DNA of 64,000 bases from Candidatus Jettenia sp. AMX2 (GCA_030583665.1 CP129469.1:558001-622000), one strand, 5' to 3'. Positions 1 through 9,506 are shown, counted from the first letter of the stretch. Program-made: numbers and translations. Notes: generated by a model not told the origin, from the letters alone.

Positions 1-1481
1 CTGAACAGTTGTTTTGAGAACATGGGGATAACGAAGACAGAAACAAAGAGGCTCAGGGCTACAGCAAAAGTAACCGCTATGGCAATATCTCTGAATAACT
101 GCCCTGCTTCTTCCTGAATAAATACGATCGGCAGGAAAACCGCAATAGTCGTGAGGGTTGATGCCAGTATTGCCCCCCAGACTTCTTTTGTACCCTGATA
201 GGCAGACTCAAAAGCTGATTTTTCCATTTTCCTGTGGCGATCGATATTTTCCAAAACCACGATAGCATTATCCACGAGCATTCCAACAGCAAAGGAAATG
301 CCTGCAAGGCTGATAACATTGAGATTTCTTCCCAGACCACTCATGAAAATAAAGGTACCCAGGATACTTATCGGGATAGATGTTGTAATAATGATTGTTG
401 ATGAAACACTCCTCAGGAAAACCAGAAGAACAATAACAGCAAGGATTCCACCAATAAAAATATTGTTTCTTACGAGCCTGATTGCTCCCTTTATATAAGG
501 TCTCTGATCATAAACCCACTCGAGCTGAAGTTGTTGTTCTTTAAGTATTCCCGAGTTTAACCATGCAAATACCTCTTCAACCCTGTCAGTAAAATCCAGG
601 ATATTTGTTCCAGGCTCAGGCACGACCCCTAATGCTATCCCATCCCTTCCGTTACGCATCATTACATCTGCAGGCTTCTCATATCCAAAATTTACCTTGG
701 CAATATCAGAAAGCAGGATGCGTTTCTGACCTGTTGATTTGATTACAACATTCTCAATATCTTCAACGGAATTAAATTCTCCTATGCTCCTTATCCGGTA
801 ATCCCTTCTTCCAACCCCGACATTTCCAGCAGAAATGTTTATATTCTCCTGCTGGAGGGTGTCTATAAATTCTTTTATGGTAATACCATAGGCTGCCAGC
901 CTTTCCGGGCTGATAATTATATGCATCTCTTTTTCCCTGCCGCCGCGAACGAAAAGATCTGCCACCCCTTCTACCCTCTCCAGGTATTGGAGTACATCAT
1001 TTTCAAGATATGTCCTGTAAACATCAACCGGGTTGGGATTTTCACCGGTAGTATTCAGTATCATCCAGATAACAGGAGAGGCATTAGCACCGGTGGCATT
1101 GATGATTGGTCTGTCAACATTTTCGGGATATGATGGAACTTCGTTCAGTTTGTTTGAAACCCGCAAGAGGGCATCGTCTATTCTTGTACCAATTGCGAAT
1201 TTCAGGTTAATTCTTCCGGAACCATTGAAGGACTCACTCTCCATTTCGACGAGTCCCTTTGTTCCTTTTAATACCTTTTCCTGTTCCTCTATGATCTCGC
1301 GTTCTACTTCGTGCGGTGTTGCACCTTTCCAGGTCGTTGTTACGGTAATCTCAGGCTCTATAACCGTCGGGGTCAGTTGATAGGGCATGTTTTTCAGTCC
1401 GATTATCCCAAAAAGGACCACAAAAATAACCCCCACGATAACCGTAACGGGTTTTTTAATAGCGAAGCTGACGATGTCCAA
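1..1481 (-). CDS. RND efflux transporter (AcrB/CzcA family), inner-membrane pump, 3' end outside window
   Basis: This is the N-terminal ~493 residues of a proton-driven inner-membrane pump of a tripartite RND efflux system; the rest lies beyond base 1. The chain opens with a first TM segment (DIVSFAIKKPVTVIVGV), followed by the periplasmic porter region. A membrane helix then carries AVGMLVDNAIVVLENIDRH, the conserved TM4 motif with the proton-relay Asp. I chose a TTG start at 1479-1481, preceded by AAGGA, because it gives the canonical N-terminus and no ATG fits. It lies 21 bp downstream of the adaptor gene and probably shares its transcript. The substrate cannot be read from this portion; the Asp-Asn pair in TM4 differs from the Asp-Asp of AcrB but is common in related pumps. 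Confidence 0.93.
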   Translation of the reverse strand, partial: MDIVSFAIKKPVTVIVGVIFVVLFGIIGLKNMPYQLTPTVIEPEITVTTTWKGATPHEVEREIIEEQEKVLKGTKGLVEMESESFNGSGRINLKFAIGTRIDDALLRVSNKLNEVPSYPENVDRPIINATGANASPVIWMILNTTGENPNPVDVYRTYLENDVLQYLERVEGVADLFVRGGREKEMHIIISPERLAAYGITIKEFIDTLQQENINISAGNVGVGRRDYRIRSIGEFNSVEDIENVVIKSTGQKRILLSDIAKVNFGYEKPADVMMRNGRDGIALGVVPEPGTNILDFTDRVEEVFAWLNSGILKEQQLQLEWVYDQRPYIKGAIRLVRNNIFIGGILAVIVLLVFLRSVSSTIIITTSIPISILGTFIFMSGLGRNLNVISLAGISFAVGMLVDNAIVVLENIDRHRKMEKSAFESAYQGTKEVWGAILASTLTTIAVFLPIVFIQEEAGQLFRDIAIAVTFAVALSLFVSVFVIPMFSKQLF

Positions 1482-1502
1482 AAATATATTTCCTTATTAA
1501 AT

Positions 1503-2603
1503 TTACAGTGTTCTCTTATCAGGCTGAATCTTTACCACGTTTATGATGTTCACCATTTGATGATTCTGAAGCCGTTCGTTTCCCTTAATGACGACTTTCA
1601 TTCCTTCTTCCAGCTCAGGCGATTCGATACCAGCCATTATTCCGTGATATCCTGTTACTTTTACCGGTATCATCCTGGCAAATGAATCGACAACTGCAAA
1701 TACAACGGTGTTTCCTAACACAGGAATAAGAGCATCCCTTTTTACCAGAAGGGTCTTTCTCTCTTCTCCTCTCGGTAAGCTTACCCTTGCTTCTGCTCCT
1801 GCAATAAGTGAGTGGGAGTTGTTGATACGAATCTTTACGGGAAAGGTTCTTGTTGCAATATCACCGTGGGGTACTACGGTAAAGATTTTTCCGTGAATCT
1901 CCCTCCCGCGCGTTCTTACCGGTATCTCCATTCCCGGTGTAAGTAAAATGCATACCTCTTCTGGTACGTTTACAATAACGTCTACAATATCATCCCGTGC
2001 GAGCGATGCCACTATTGATCCCGGTGAAAGCCATTCTCCTACATCTGTATGCTTTTTGATAATTACCCCATCAAAGGGGGCCGTAACAACTTTTTTTTGC
2101 AATTCTACTTTAAGACCTTCAATTTCAGCCTTGATTGATGCAGATTCTTTTTCAAGACCTGTGACTCTAAATCTGTAGTCGTCGTATATCTGTTCTGCCA
2201 CAACCTTTTCTCTGAACAGACTTTCAACCCTTACAAAGTCTTTTTTTGCCAATTCCAGATCAGACAGTACTTTTTTATAGGATGCCGTTTTTGTTTTGAT
2301 GGCTTTTTTGAGTAAATCTGAATTAATTTCTGCCAGGGCATGCCCTTTCCTTACTCTTTCTCCTTCTTCAAAGGATAGCATGTCTATCTTACCGCTTACT
2401 TCGGAAGCAACATTTGAGACCTGGATATAGTATACCGTTCCGATGAACTCAGTCTCAGGAATGATTGTACTGGTCACGACTTCTGACACAACAACCTTTG
2501 CCGGGGGCAAATGAGTAATATCTTCACCAAAAAGGAGCGAATTGCAGGTAATCAGAACACCTGCAATAACGATAAGAATATATCCATAAATTCTCTTGCT
2601 CAT
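1503..2603 (-). CDS. RND efflux periplasmic adaptor (membrane fusion protein, HlyD/AcrA family)
   Basis: This periplasmic adaptor links the RND pump to an outer-membrane channel. Residues ~7-24 form a signal/anchor segment. One lipoyl half lies around residues 55-95 (EVSGKIDMLSFEEGERVRKG), a coiled-coil hairpin around 95-165, and the second lipoyl half around 170-205 (VTAPFDGVIIKKHTDVGEW). Beta-barrel and membrane-proximal domains follow. The 366-residue length is typical. The start has a very strong ribosome site (AGGAGGTG) eight bases upstream of ATG. It sits between the tetR gene and the pump gene in one direction, so the three form an operon. No TolC-like gene is visible here. Confidence 0.93.
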   Translation of the reverse strand: MSKRIYGYILIVIAGVLITCNSLLFGEDITHLPPAKVVVSEVVTSTIIPETEFIGTVYYIQVSNVASEVSGKIDMLSFEEGERVRKGHALAEINSDLLKKAIKTKTASYKKVLSDLELAKKDFVRVESLFREKVVAEQIYDDYRFRVTGLEKESASIKAEIEGLKVELQKKVVTAPFDGVIIKKHTDVGEWLSPGSIVASLARDDIVDVIVNVPEEVCILLTPGMEIPVRTRGREIHGKIFTVVPHGDIATRTFPVKIRINNSHSLIAGAEARVSLPRGEERKTLLVKRDALIPVLGNTVVFAVVDSFARMIPVKVTGYHGIMAGIESPELEEGMKVVIKGNERLQNHQMVNIINVVKIQPDKRTL

Positions 2604-2663
2604 CTTTTCACCTCCTATAATAAGATGAAAGGCAGGTACAAAATAAAATCCTTATTTTTTGTC

Positions 2664-3287
2664 TCATCTCAATGTCCCCTGAATAAAAATTCCTACAAAT
2701 TCACTGATTATGAGGTTTGTATCGCCTGTTTTATATTTCTTGTGTAATAAAAATTCTTCTGCTGTGAAATAGGAGAAGAACATGCCGAGGAATGCACGTG
2801 CGGCAGTTTCAGCATCAAATTCCCTGAGAGCGGTTTTTTCCTGCATTGCTTTGAAATATGATGCCAGGGTTTTAAACATCTCGTCAATAAATGCATGGTA
2901 AATCTTTTGAATCTTTTCAGGATATCTCTGGATTTCCAGATGCATGATCTGTATCAGATCTTTCCTCAGGGTAAGGGTCTCTAAAAATCTTGCTGCAATG
3001 ACGGTCAAAGCCTCCCGGTAAGACATAACCATGATTTTTGGCAAGATTCCTCTTAATGTAGGAAGAAATGAATTCGTGTTTATTACCTCCTCGAAAAGTT
3101 TTTCCTTGGAAGGGAAATACCTGAAGAGCGTAACCTCCGCTATGCCTGCTTCACTTGCAATCTCCCGTGTAGTTGTTCCTAGGTACCCTTTTGATGAAAA
3201 AAGCTTCAGTGAGGCCTCAAGAATTTTTTCTCGTGTGGAAAGCGTTTCTTCTGTACGGTAAACTGCAGAATCTTTACTTATAGGCAT
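2664..3287 (-). CDS. TetR/AcrR-family transcriptional regulator of the adjacent efflux operon
   Basis: This 207-residue protein has the TetR layout. The N-terminal DNA-binding domain starts STREKILEASLKLFSSKGY and continues through the helix-turn-helix region (TTREIASEAGIAEVTLFRYF, residues ~38-58). A helical C-terminal ligand-binding domain follows. Proteins of this family repress promoters until a small molecule binds. It is the first gene of the tetR-adaptor-pump run, 60 bp from the adaptor gene. A perfect palindrome 30 bp upstream of its start is the obvious operator, implying autorepression and control of the pump. The ligand is unknown. Confidence 0.92.
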   Translation of the reverse strand: MPISKDSAVYRTEETLSTREKILEASLKLFSSKGYLGTTTREIASEAGIAEVTLFRYFPSKEKLFEEVINTNSFLPTLRGILPKIMVMSYREALTVIAARFLETLTLRKDLIQIMHLEIQRYPEKIQKIYHAFIDEMFKTLASYFKAMQEKTALREFDAETAARAFLGMFFSYFTAEEFLLHKKYKTGDTNLIISEFVGIFIQGTLR

Positions 3288-3317
3288 ATTTTTTCACGGT
3301 AATGTGTACGATACAAA

Positions 3318-3335
3318 TGTAAGTACGTACTTACA
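3318..3335. promoter_or_regulatory. Perfect 18-bp palindrome, probable TetR operator
   Basis: TGTAAGTACGTACTTACA is a perfect inverted repeat located 30 bp upstream of the tetR start, in AT-rich promoter-like DNA. TetR-family dimers bind such palindromes. Assignment to the adjacent regulator is inferred from position. Confidence 0.75.
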
Positions 3336-3430
3336 ATATTAACATACTATCAAAAATCTTTTTGTTGTGCAACATCAGTTTTATTCTGATAATGTTTAAG
3401 CTAACTGTTTTACGGTAAATTTCGCGGGCA

Positions 3431-3826
3431 TTAAAAAGCCGCAGTCCCCGCCTCCGCTACAGTATGGTCCTGTTCTCCGGAACCACCACTTACCCCTATA
3501 GCCCCTACGATCTTACCATTTTGCTTAAGAGGGATACCACCTGCGAATATCATTACCCGTCCGTTGTTCGATGCATGTATGCCAAAGAACTGTTCTCCGG
3601 ACTGACAATGGACGGCGAGATCCTTTGTCGAAATATCAAAAGCACGTGAGGTATATGCCTTCTTGATTGAAATGTCAATGCTTCCTATCCATGCCCCATC
3701 CATTCTCACATGGCTTACCAGGTTCCCTCCAGTATCAACAACAGCAATATTCATTGGTTGACCAATCTCTTCTGCCTTCTTTTCTGCTGCGGCAATAACC
3801 CTTCTTGCATCATTCAGTGTAATCAT
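3431..3826 (-). CDS. GlcG/HbpS-like protein (DUF336 family)
   Basis: This 131-residue protein matches the GlcG/HbpS fold family. It begins with ITLNDARRVIAAAEKKAEE, has the core strand MNIAVVDTGGNLVSHVRMDGAW, and ends with the Gly-rich GGIPLKQNGKIVGAIGVSGG and a terminal AEAG segment. Family members include heme-binding HbpS and GlcG proteins of the glycolate operon; many have no assigned role. There is no signal peptide, so it is probably cytoplasmic. The start has a good ribosome site (AAAGGAG). It lies downstream of the symporter in the same direction, 56 bp away, so a shared transcript is possible. No specific ligand can be claimed. Confidence 0.85.
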   Translation of the reverse strand: MITLNDARRVIAAAEKKAEEIGQPMNIAVVDTGGNLVSHVRMDGAWIGSIDISIKKAYTSRAFDISTKDLAVHCQSGEQFFGIHASNNGRVMIFAGGIPLKQNGKIVGAIGVSGGSGEQDHTVAEAGTAAF

Positions 3827-3882
3827 GATAATCTCCTTTCAATGCTGCCCCTAATGATTTTATCAAAGTTTTCCATTGTTTC

Positions 3883-5214
3883 TTATTTTATGTGTTCATT
3901 ACCTGAAATAGTGCTGGTTACGTCACTGCCATATTGCCAATGACTCAATGTAATGTGTTTCTCACCAGTCGCCACTATTGATGCTATTACGGAATCTCCG
4001 GTTACATTTACCACTGTTCTGCACATATCAAGAATCCGGTCCGTCGCAAAGATCAGGGATAATCCACCGGGGTGAATTCCGATGGATTGCAAAATGATAA
4101 TCAGCATTACCATCCCGGCACCGGGAATCGGCGCCGCACCTATAGATGCGAGTACCGTCATGAGAACGATCATGAACTGCTGTGAGATCGTTAAGTTATA
4201 ACCGAATGCCTGTGCTATAAAGACTGCTGCAACCGCCTGATACAAACTTGTACCATCCATGTTTATGGTAGCACCGAGAGGTAAAACAAAGCCGGTAACT
4301 TCTCTGGAAATACCTAGTTCCTTTTCACATACTTCCATAGTTACCGGGAGAGTGGCAGCACTGGAGCTTGTAGAAAACGCTAACATCTGGGCAGGGGCTA
4401 CAGCTCTGAAAAAATTGATAACTTTAATTTTTGTTAGAAGCCTTAGGATGATGGGATAGATTACAAAAACCATAATTGCGAGGCCTGAGAGGACAGTTAA
4501 TGAATACAATCCCAATGCTGTGAACAGTTCCATCATATTTCCCGTAAAACCCGCTACCAGTGCGGCGAGTAATGCAAAAACACCATAAGGGGCAATTCGC
4601 ATAACCAGATCCACCATTTTTAATACTGCCTCGTTAATTCCTCTAAAAAAATCCTTTACTATCAGTGTTTTTTCACCGGAGATCATTGCCAGTGCAATAC
4701 CAAAGAAAATGGAAAAAAAAATAACTTGCAACATTTTGGTGTTGTCCTGTAAGGAGAAAAAAATATTTTGCGGAACAATATCTACGAAAGGCTGCAAGGG
4801 CCCTTCACCTTTTAATCTTTCTGCGGTTATCGCACTTTCTGTAACCAGTGGTGCATACAATTGCTTAAATTCTTCTCTTTTTTCCGGGGAAAAAGAATGC
4901 CCGGGTTTTATGATATTTACTATTGTCAAACCTATAGTAACGGCTACGAACGTTGAGATGAGGTACATAATGATCGTTTTACTTCCCATTCTTGATAGCA
5001 TGGATATATCTTTTAAGCTGGAAATGCCTGTGATCAATGAAGTTACCACCAGGGGAACTGCGATAAGCTTTAGCAGGTTAATAAAGATGGTTCCGAAAGG
5101 GGCAATCCAGTTTGCGGTGAATTTAGTCAACCCTGCATAATTTGCAAATAAGCCCCAGATAACTCCCAATACAAGGCCAGCAATAATTTTCCAGTGTAAT
5201 GCTAATTTTATCAT
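3883..5214 (-). CDS. Dicarboxylate/amino acid:cation symporter (DAACS/SLC1, GltP-like)
   Basis: This is a secondary transporter for dicarboxylates or acidic amino acids, coupled to Na+ or H+. Many hydrophobic segments are visible. Diagnostic motifs are the serine-rich hairpin 1 (STSSSAATLPVTMEVCEKEL), the cation-site NMDGTSLYQ in TM7, hairpin 2 (GAAPIPGAGMVML) and the TM8 substrate-binding run DRILDMCRTVVNVTGD. I place the start at the ATG at 5214, giving LALHWKIIAGLVLGV as the first TM segment. An upstream in-frame extension would encode about 29 residues out of frame with the overlapping small ORF and has no family support. It lies 4 bp after the stop of that small ORF. Confidence 0.92.
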   Translation of the reverse strand: MIKLALHWKIIAGLVLGVIWGLFANYAGLTKFTANWIAPFGTIFINLLKLIAVPLVVTSLITGISSLKDISMLSRMGSKTIIMYLISTFVAVTIGLTIVNIIKPGHSFSPEKREEFKQLYAPLVTESAITAERLKGEGPLQPFVDIVPQNIFFSLQDNTKMLQVIFFSIFFGIALAMISGEKTLIVKDFFRGINEAVLKMVDLVMRIAPYGVFALLAALVAGFTGNMMELFTALGLYSLTVLSGLAIMVFVIYPIILRLLTKIKVINFFRAVAPAQMLAFSTSSSAATLPVTMEVCEKELGISREVTGFVLPLGATINMDGTSLYQAVAAVFIAQAFGYNLTISQQFMIVLMTVLASIGAAPIPGAGMVMLIIILQSIGIHPGGLSLIFATDRILDMCRTVVNVTGDSVIASIVATGEKHITLSHWQYGSDVTSTISGNEHIK

Positions 5215-5218
5215 CTTT

Positions 5219-5377
5219 TTATGTTTGCACTCCATAAGGCAAAACAACTTCCACATCTTCAACAAAAGCCGTAGCTGTGTAATGTGGTAATATCTGTTCA
5301 CTCAGATAGCCCAGAAGTTCTTCTGCTTTATCATAAGAAAGGATAACTTCTATACGGAGGACGGTATCTGATGGCAT
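5219..5377 (-). CDS. Small P-II/ferredoxin-fold-like protein upstream of the symporter
   Basis: A 52-codon ORF starts at ATG 5375-5377 and stops 4 bp before the symporter start, so the two are probably translationally coupled. The sequence (TVLRIEVILSYDKAEELLG, then a helix and TAFVEDVEVVLPYG) has the beta-alpha-beta rhythm of the C-terminal half of P-II-like or CutA-like proteins. The frame stays open a further 12 codons upstream (ESGKKLTEPL) to a TAG, without a better start and without a clear ribosome site. It is too short for a complete P-II trimer subunit, so it may be a minimal regulator or a truncated remnant. Family assignment is by eye only. Confidence 0.5.
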   Translation of the reverse strand: MPSDTVLRIEVILSYDKAEELLGYLSEQILPHYTATAFVEDVEVVLPYGVQT

Positions 5378-5483
5378 CAATGGTTCTGTCAGCTTTTTCC
5401 CGGATTCAACTAACTATACTATAATTTTTCAATAAATACAGGTACTTATTTGATTTTTTTTCTTAAATAATGTCATTGATGTT

Positions 5484-6152
5484 TCATTTTAATTCGTCTA
5501 TGGCTGTTGATATTCCTGAAGTCTTGGAACACTTTTTCAGTAAATTACAAATTTCTGTCGTATCATCGAATAACTGAAAAAGTTCAAAATCTTCGCTGCT
5601 TATTGTTTTTTCCACAACAAGGGTATTTTTCATCCAGTCAATTAATCCCTTCCAGTATTCACTGCCGAAAAGTATTATGGGGAAAGTATCTATTTTGTGT
5701 GTTTGGACGAGGGTAAGTGCTTCAAAGAGTTCATCAAGGGTACCAAATCCGCCAGGGAAGATAACAAAAGCCACGGCATATTTAATGAACATGAGCTTTC
5801 TCAAAAAAAAGTATCTGAAGTTGAGGGTGATATCCTGATACTTATTGGGAATTTGTTCGAGTGGCAGATCGATATTCAGGCCGACCGATTTACCTTTGCC
5901 CATCTTTGCTCCTTTGTTTGCTCCTTCCATAATCCCGGGACCACCGCCTGTAATAACACAAAAACCTGATTCGGAAAGCATTTTTCCCAATTCTTCGGAC
6001 TTTTGGTAATAGTAGGAGTCGGCTTCGAGCCTTGCGCTCCCGAAGATGGTTACTGCCGGGCCGAGATTGTAAAGGTTTTCAAAACCTTCTACAAGTTCTG
6101 ACTGAATTCTGAATACACGCCAGGTATCTGTCTTTCTTAAATCTTCGATCAT
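5484..6152 (-). CDS. LOG-family protein (TIGR00730 Rossmann fold nucleotide-binding)
   Basis: LOG-family enzymes hydrolyse nucleoside 5'-monophosphates to free base and ribose 5-phosphate (cytokinin-activating phosphoribohydrolase; related to nucleotidase PpnN). The protein shows VTIFGSARLEADSYYY near residues 33-48, the phosphate-binding GGGPGIMEGANKGA, and the signature PGGFGTLDELFEALT. Its 222 residues fit the family. It is cytoplasmic, with no signal peptide. It stands alone on the minus strand, divergent from proB. The substrate in this organism is not evident. Confidence 0.9.
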   Translation of the reverse strand: MIEDLRKTDTWRVFRIQSELVEGFENLYNLGPAVTIFGSARLEADSYYYQKSEELGKMLSESGFCVITGGGPGIMEGANKGAKMGKGKSVGLNIDLPLEQIPNKYQDITLNFRYFFLRKLMFIKYAVAFVIFPGGFGTLDELFEALTLVQTHKIDTFPIILFGSEYWKGLIDWMKNTLVVEKTISSEDFELFQLFDDTTEICNLLKKCSKTSGISTAIDELK

Positions 6153-6437
6153 ACTCTTCTCCCTTTCTGCTCATTACAGGATATAGTGTAAAACTAGCCT
6201 AAATATAGTAGCTTAATTTATTTGAGTCAACAGAAAAGGCGAAGAAAAGGCCCCTGGAACAGATTTTGGAAAAAATGAATCCGATGATAAACATTGCCTT
6301 AAATTTATTTCGTTTAATATCAAATAATGGTTTTTGTATAATATACCTAATCCGAACGAGCAGGAAGAAAACAGTACTATTGTATATTACTTCAATGCTT
6401 TAAACAAAAACCCCTTCCGGTAAACCTGGTATATGAC

Positions 6438-7580
6438 ATGAAGAGAAAAGATGAAAAACGGTATCAGATTTTATCCAAAGCAAAGAAGGTCGTTGTCAAG
6501 ATAGGGACAGGTGTTCTGACTAACGAAGAAGGCTTTCTTGACAGGGCACAGATAAAAGGTCTGGCAAAGCAGGTTGTAGAATTACGGAAAATGGGATACC
6601 GTGCGGTTGTGGTAAGTTCCGGGGCAATTGGTTCAGGGATGGGGGAGTTAGGAATCGGGAAAAGGCCTGGTACGTTGCCTGAACTGCAGGCTATAGCTGC
6701 GATTGGTCAGAGCAAGTTGATTAGTATGTATGATGCATGTTTCAGATCTCATGGTTATCATGCGGCTCAAATACTTCTTACCAGGGAAGATTTTGAGGAC
6801 CGGCAAAGGTACCTGAATACCTGCAATACTATTCATGCGTTATTTCATCTCAATGCTATTCCTGTAGTAAATGAAAATGATACAATTTCCGTAAATGAAA
6901 TCAGATTTGGTGACAACGATGAACTTTCTGCTCTGGTGACAAATCTCCTGAATGCTGAATTACTGATTATCCTTTCTTCCGTTGATGGATTATATGACGG
7001 ATATCCGGCGGAGAATAGCAAGGCATCGGTTATTTCTGTGGTAGAAGATGTTTCTGATGATATCCGCCGTTTGGCATTTAATACAAAGACACAACGGGGG
7101 GTCGGGGGCATGCAGACCAAGATAGAGGCAGCATCTGTTGTAGTAAAAGCAGGGGAAGCAGTGATTATTGCAAATGGGAGAACAGATAAGATTTTGAAAA
7201 GGATTGTAGAGGGTGAAAATATCGGCACCTTATTTTTACCGAAAAAGAAAAAACTTGCAAACCGTAAGAGATGGATCGGGTTTACGATAAAACCAAAAGG
7301 CAAGGTCTGCGTTGACGATGGGGCTATGTGTGCCTTAACCGGCAAGGGGAAAAGTTTACTTGCTTCCGGTATTGCGTCGGTAGAGGGAGCCTTTACCAAG
7401 GGAGATATTATTTCTATTTGCAGGAAAGGAAACGGGGTTGTGTTTGCCAGAGGTCTTACAAATTATTCTTCCGAAGAGATTGAGAAGATTAAAGGATGCA
7501 GTACGTCTGCTATTGCCAAAGTGCTCGGTTATAAACTTTACGATGAGGTTATTCACCGGGATAATATGGTGTTGTTGTAA
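6438..7580 (+). CDS. proB: Glutamate 5-kinase
   Basis: ProB phosphorylates the gamma-carboxyl of glutamate, the first step of proline synthesis. The amino-acid kinase domain starts VVVKIGTGVLTNEEGFLD, with VVSSGAIGSGMGELG, the glutamate-binding VVNENDTISVNEIRFGDND and TQRGVGGMQTKIEAA. A C-terminal PUA domain occupies residues ~280-370 (KGKVCVDDGAMCAL onward), as in E. coli ProB. At 380 residues it is full length. proA is not adjacent. A perfect -10 element TATAAT lies at 6337-6342, about 95 bp upstream, with only a weak -35. The gene converges on msbA. Confidence 0.96.
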   Translation: MKRKDEKRYQILSKAKKVVVKIGTGVLTNEEGFLDRAQIKGLAKQVVELRKMGYRAVVVSSGAIGSGMGELGIGKRPGTLPELQAIAAIGQSKLISMYDACFRSHGYHAAQILLTREDFEDRQRYLNTCNTIHALFHLNAIPVVNENDTISVNEIRFGDNDELSALVTNLLNAELLIILSSVDGLYDGYPAENSKASVISVVEDVSDDIRRLAFNTKTQRGVGGMQTKIEAASVVVKAGEAVIIANGRTDKILKRIVEGENIGTLFLPKKKKLANRKRWIGFTIKPKGKVCVDDGAMCALTGKGKSLLASGIASVEGAFTKGDIISICRKGNGVVFARGLTNYSSEEIEKIKGCSTSAIAKVLGYKLYDEVIHRDNMVLL

Positions 7581-7641
7581 TTGTATAAGAATTCCATGGG
7601 GAAAGAATAACCGGGTTGGAGCCGGATCAGACGCGGTATTT

Positions 7642-9421
7642 TTAGAACCCGGAAGATGCAAATTGCATGTTGTACAACTCCTGATAAAGTCCTCCTTGCA
7701 TGATCAGGTCTTCGTGCCGGCCCTGCTGTATTATTTTGCCACCGCTCATGACGGCTATCCTCGTTGCCTTTTTTACGGTAGAAAACCTGTGGGCAATGAC
7801 CACCGTCGTCCTGCCTTCCATGAGCCTTTCAAGAGCTTTTTGAACCTTTTGTTCGGATTCTATATCAAGAGATGATGTGGCTTCATCGAGTATCAGGATT
7901 GGAGGATTCCTGAGAATTGCCCTTGCAATCGTAATCCTCTGTTTCTGCCCCCCTGAAAGCCGTATACCACGCTCACCAATTCTTGTTTCATAGCCTTCCG
8001 GCAGTTCTCATGATAAATTCATGGGCATAGGCATCCTTTGCTGCTGCGATAATCATTTCTTCCGTTGCATCTGGCCTGCCAAATTGTATGTTTGCTTTAA
8101 TGGTATCGTCAAACAAGAGGACGTCCTGGGTAACCGTCCCTATATGTTTCCTTAAAGAATAAAGAGACAAATCTTTTATATTGACATTATCAATGTAAAC
8201 ATTACCGGTTGTAGGATTCCAGAAACCTACCGGGAGGTCTGCCAGGGTACTTTTCCCGGCACCACTATAGCCGACAAGAGCAATAATTTCATTAGGGGAT
8301 ATTTCCAGGTTGATATTTTTAAGAGCATAATCTTCTGCGGAGGGATACCTGAAAGAAACATTTTCAAAAACAATGTGTCCTTTGATCTCCTTTTCCAATC
8401 CGCCTTTTTTCTCTGGTATTTCTGTGATGATTTCTTTTAACCTTTCAATGACATTCCGGCTTTGCTGAAAATTATTGTTAACCCTGCTGAGTCTCTTGAG
8501 AGGTGTATACATCATCAGGATTGCAGTGATAAACGAGAAAAAGGAACCAGGGGTCATTTTTTCTGATATTACAAGATGTCCACCATAAAGCATAATAATT
8601 GCTATTCCGACACCACCGAGAAATTCAGCAATGAAAGACGAAAATTCATTTATCCTTGTTTCTCTCATGGTATTCCTGTAATGGTCTGTCAAAGCACTTT
8701 CGTATTTTTCGAGCATCTTTTTTTCCATAGTAAATGCTTTTATAATCTTTATACCTTGAAGACTTTCCTGGAGGATCGAGGTGATTTTTGCTATAAGCAG
8801 TCTCGTGTTCATACCCGTTTTTTTCATCCATTTGCCAAACTTGCCTATACTTAAGATAATTAAGGGTACAACCACAAAGGAGAGAAGTGCAATATCCCAT
8901 CTCCTGGTAATCGCAACAATTGCAAGTACAATTACTGTACAACCTTCTACAAAAAAATCTTTCATGGTAAAAGCTGCGGTTTCCTGGAGTAAATGAACAT
9001 CATTCAGCATTTTTGATACAACGGCAGCGCTCGGTGTTCTGTTATAAAATGAGAGCGGCAATGAGAGTAACTTTGTGAAAACGCCTTGTCTAATTGATCT
9101 TGCTATTTTTGCTCCTATGGAACTCATTAGATAATTGGTTATGAAAGAGAACAAACCTCTCATAAAGAATAAGGTAATGATGCCAAACGACAGAAGCAAC
9201 ATAAGCCCTGCTGATTTTTTTACGAACAGAGAGTCTATAACTGGCTGAATGCTCCATGCAATAGCTCCATTTATTCCGGATAGGACAAGGCTGCTGAGCA
9301 TTGCAGCCAACAGTCTCCATATATGCGGAGAAGAAAGTCCCCAAAAAATATAAATGTCACTTTTCCAGTTCTTTTCGTGTTTTTTACTAAAAGTTTCAGT
9401 TATAAATGTCTCGTTTTGCAT
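7642..9421 (-). CDS. msbA: MsbA-like lipid A/LPS flippase ABC transporter, interrupted by a frameshift
   Basis: MsbA flips core-lipid A across the inner membrane. The first frame (9421 down to ~8003) encodes the six-helix transmembrane domain, Walker A (GYSGAGKS) and the region up to AHEFIM. It then runs into a stop at 7988. The rest of the ATPase continues in another frame from ~8003 to the stop at 7642: [20 protein letters not shown], Walker B ([12 protein letters not shown]) and the His switch ([10 protein letters not shown]). Together they give ~593 residues, the normal family length. One extra base at about 8003-8008 explains the break. This is either a sequencing/assembly error or a real lesion; MsbA is usually essential, which favours error. 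ATG at 9421 is preferred over TTG at 9424. Confidence 0.9.
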
Positions 9422-9506
9422 CAAAATATTCAGGTTGTTTATATGCCTTTCTTAGGATGTGTATGTCTTTAAACATTCGCCATGCAATGGTAAACAGATG
9501 TTCCAT
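9396..9506 (-). CDS. Possible small ORF overlapping the msbA start
   Basis: A 36-codon ORF (MEHLFTIAWRMFKDIHILRK...) begins at ATG 9504-9506 and ends at TGA 9396, overlapping the first 26 bases of msbA in another frame. The frame is open further upstream, with a possible GTG. The peptide looks protein-like but lacks a clear ribosome site and I recognise no family. It could couple translation to msbA or be chance. Confidence 0.28.
   Translation of the reverse strand: MEHLFTIAWRMFKDIHILRKAYKQPEYFDAKRDIYN

Noticed and set aside
6845-7399. Minus-strand ORF of 184 codons
   Set aside because: It is an antisense shadow of proB, which has full family motifs.
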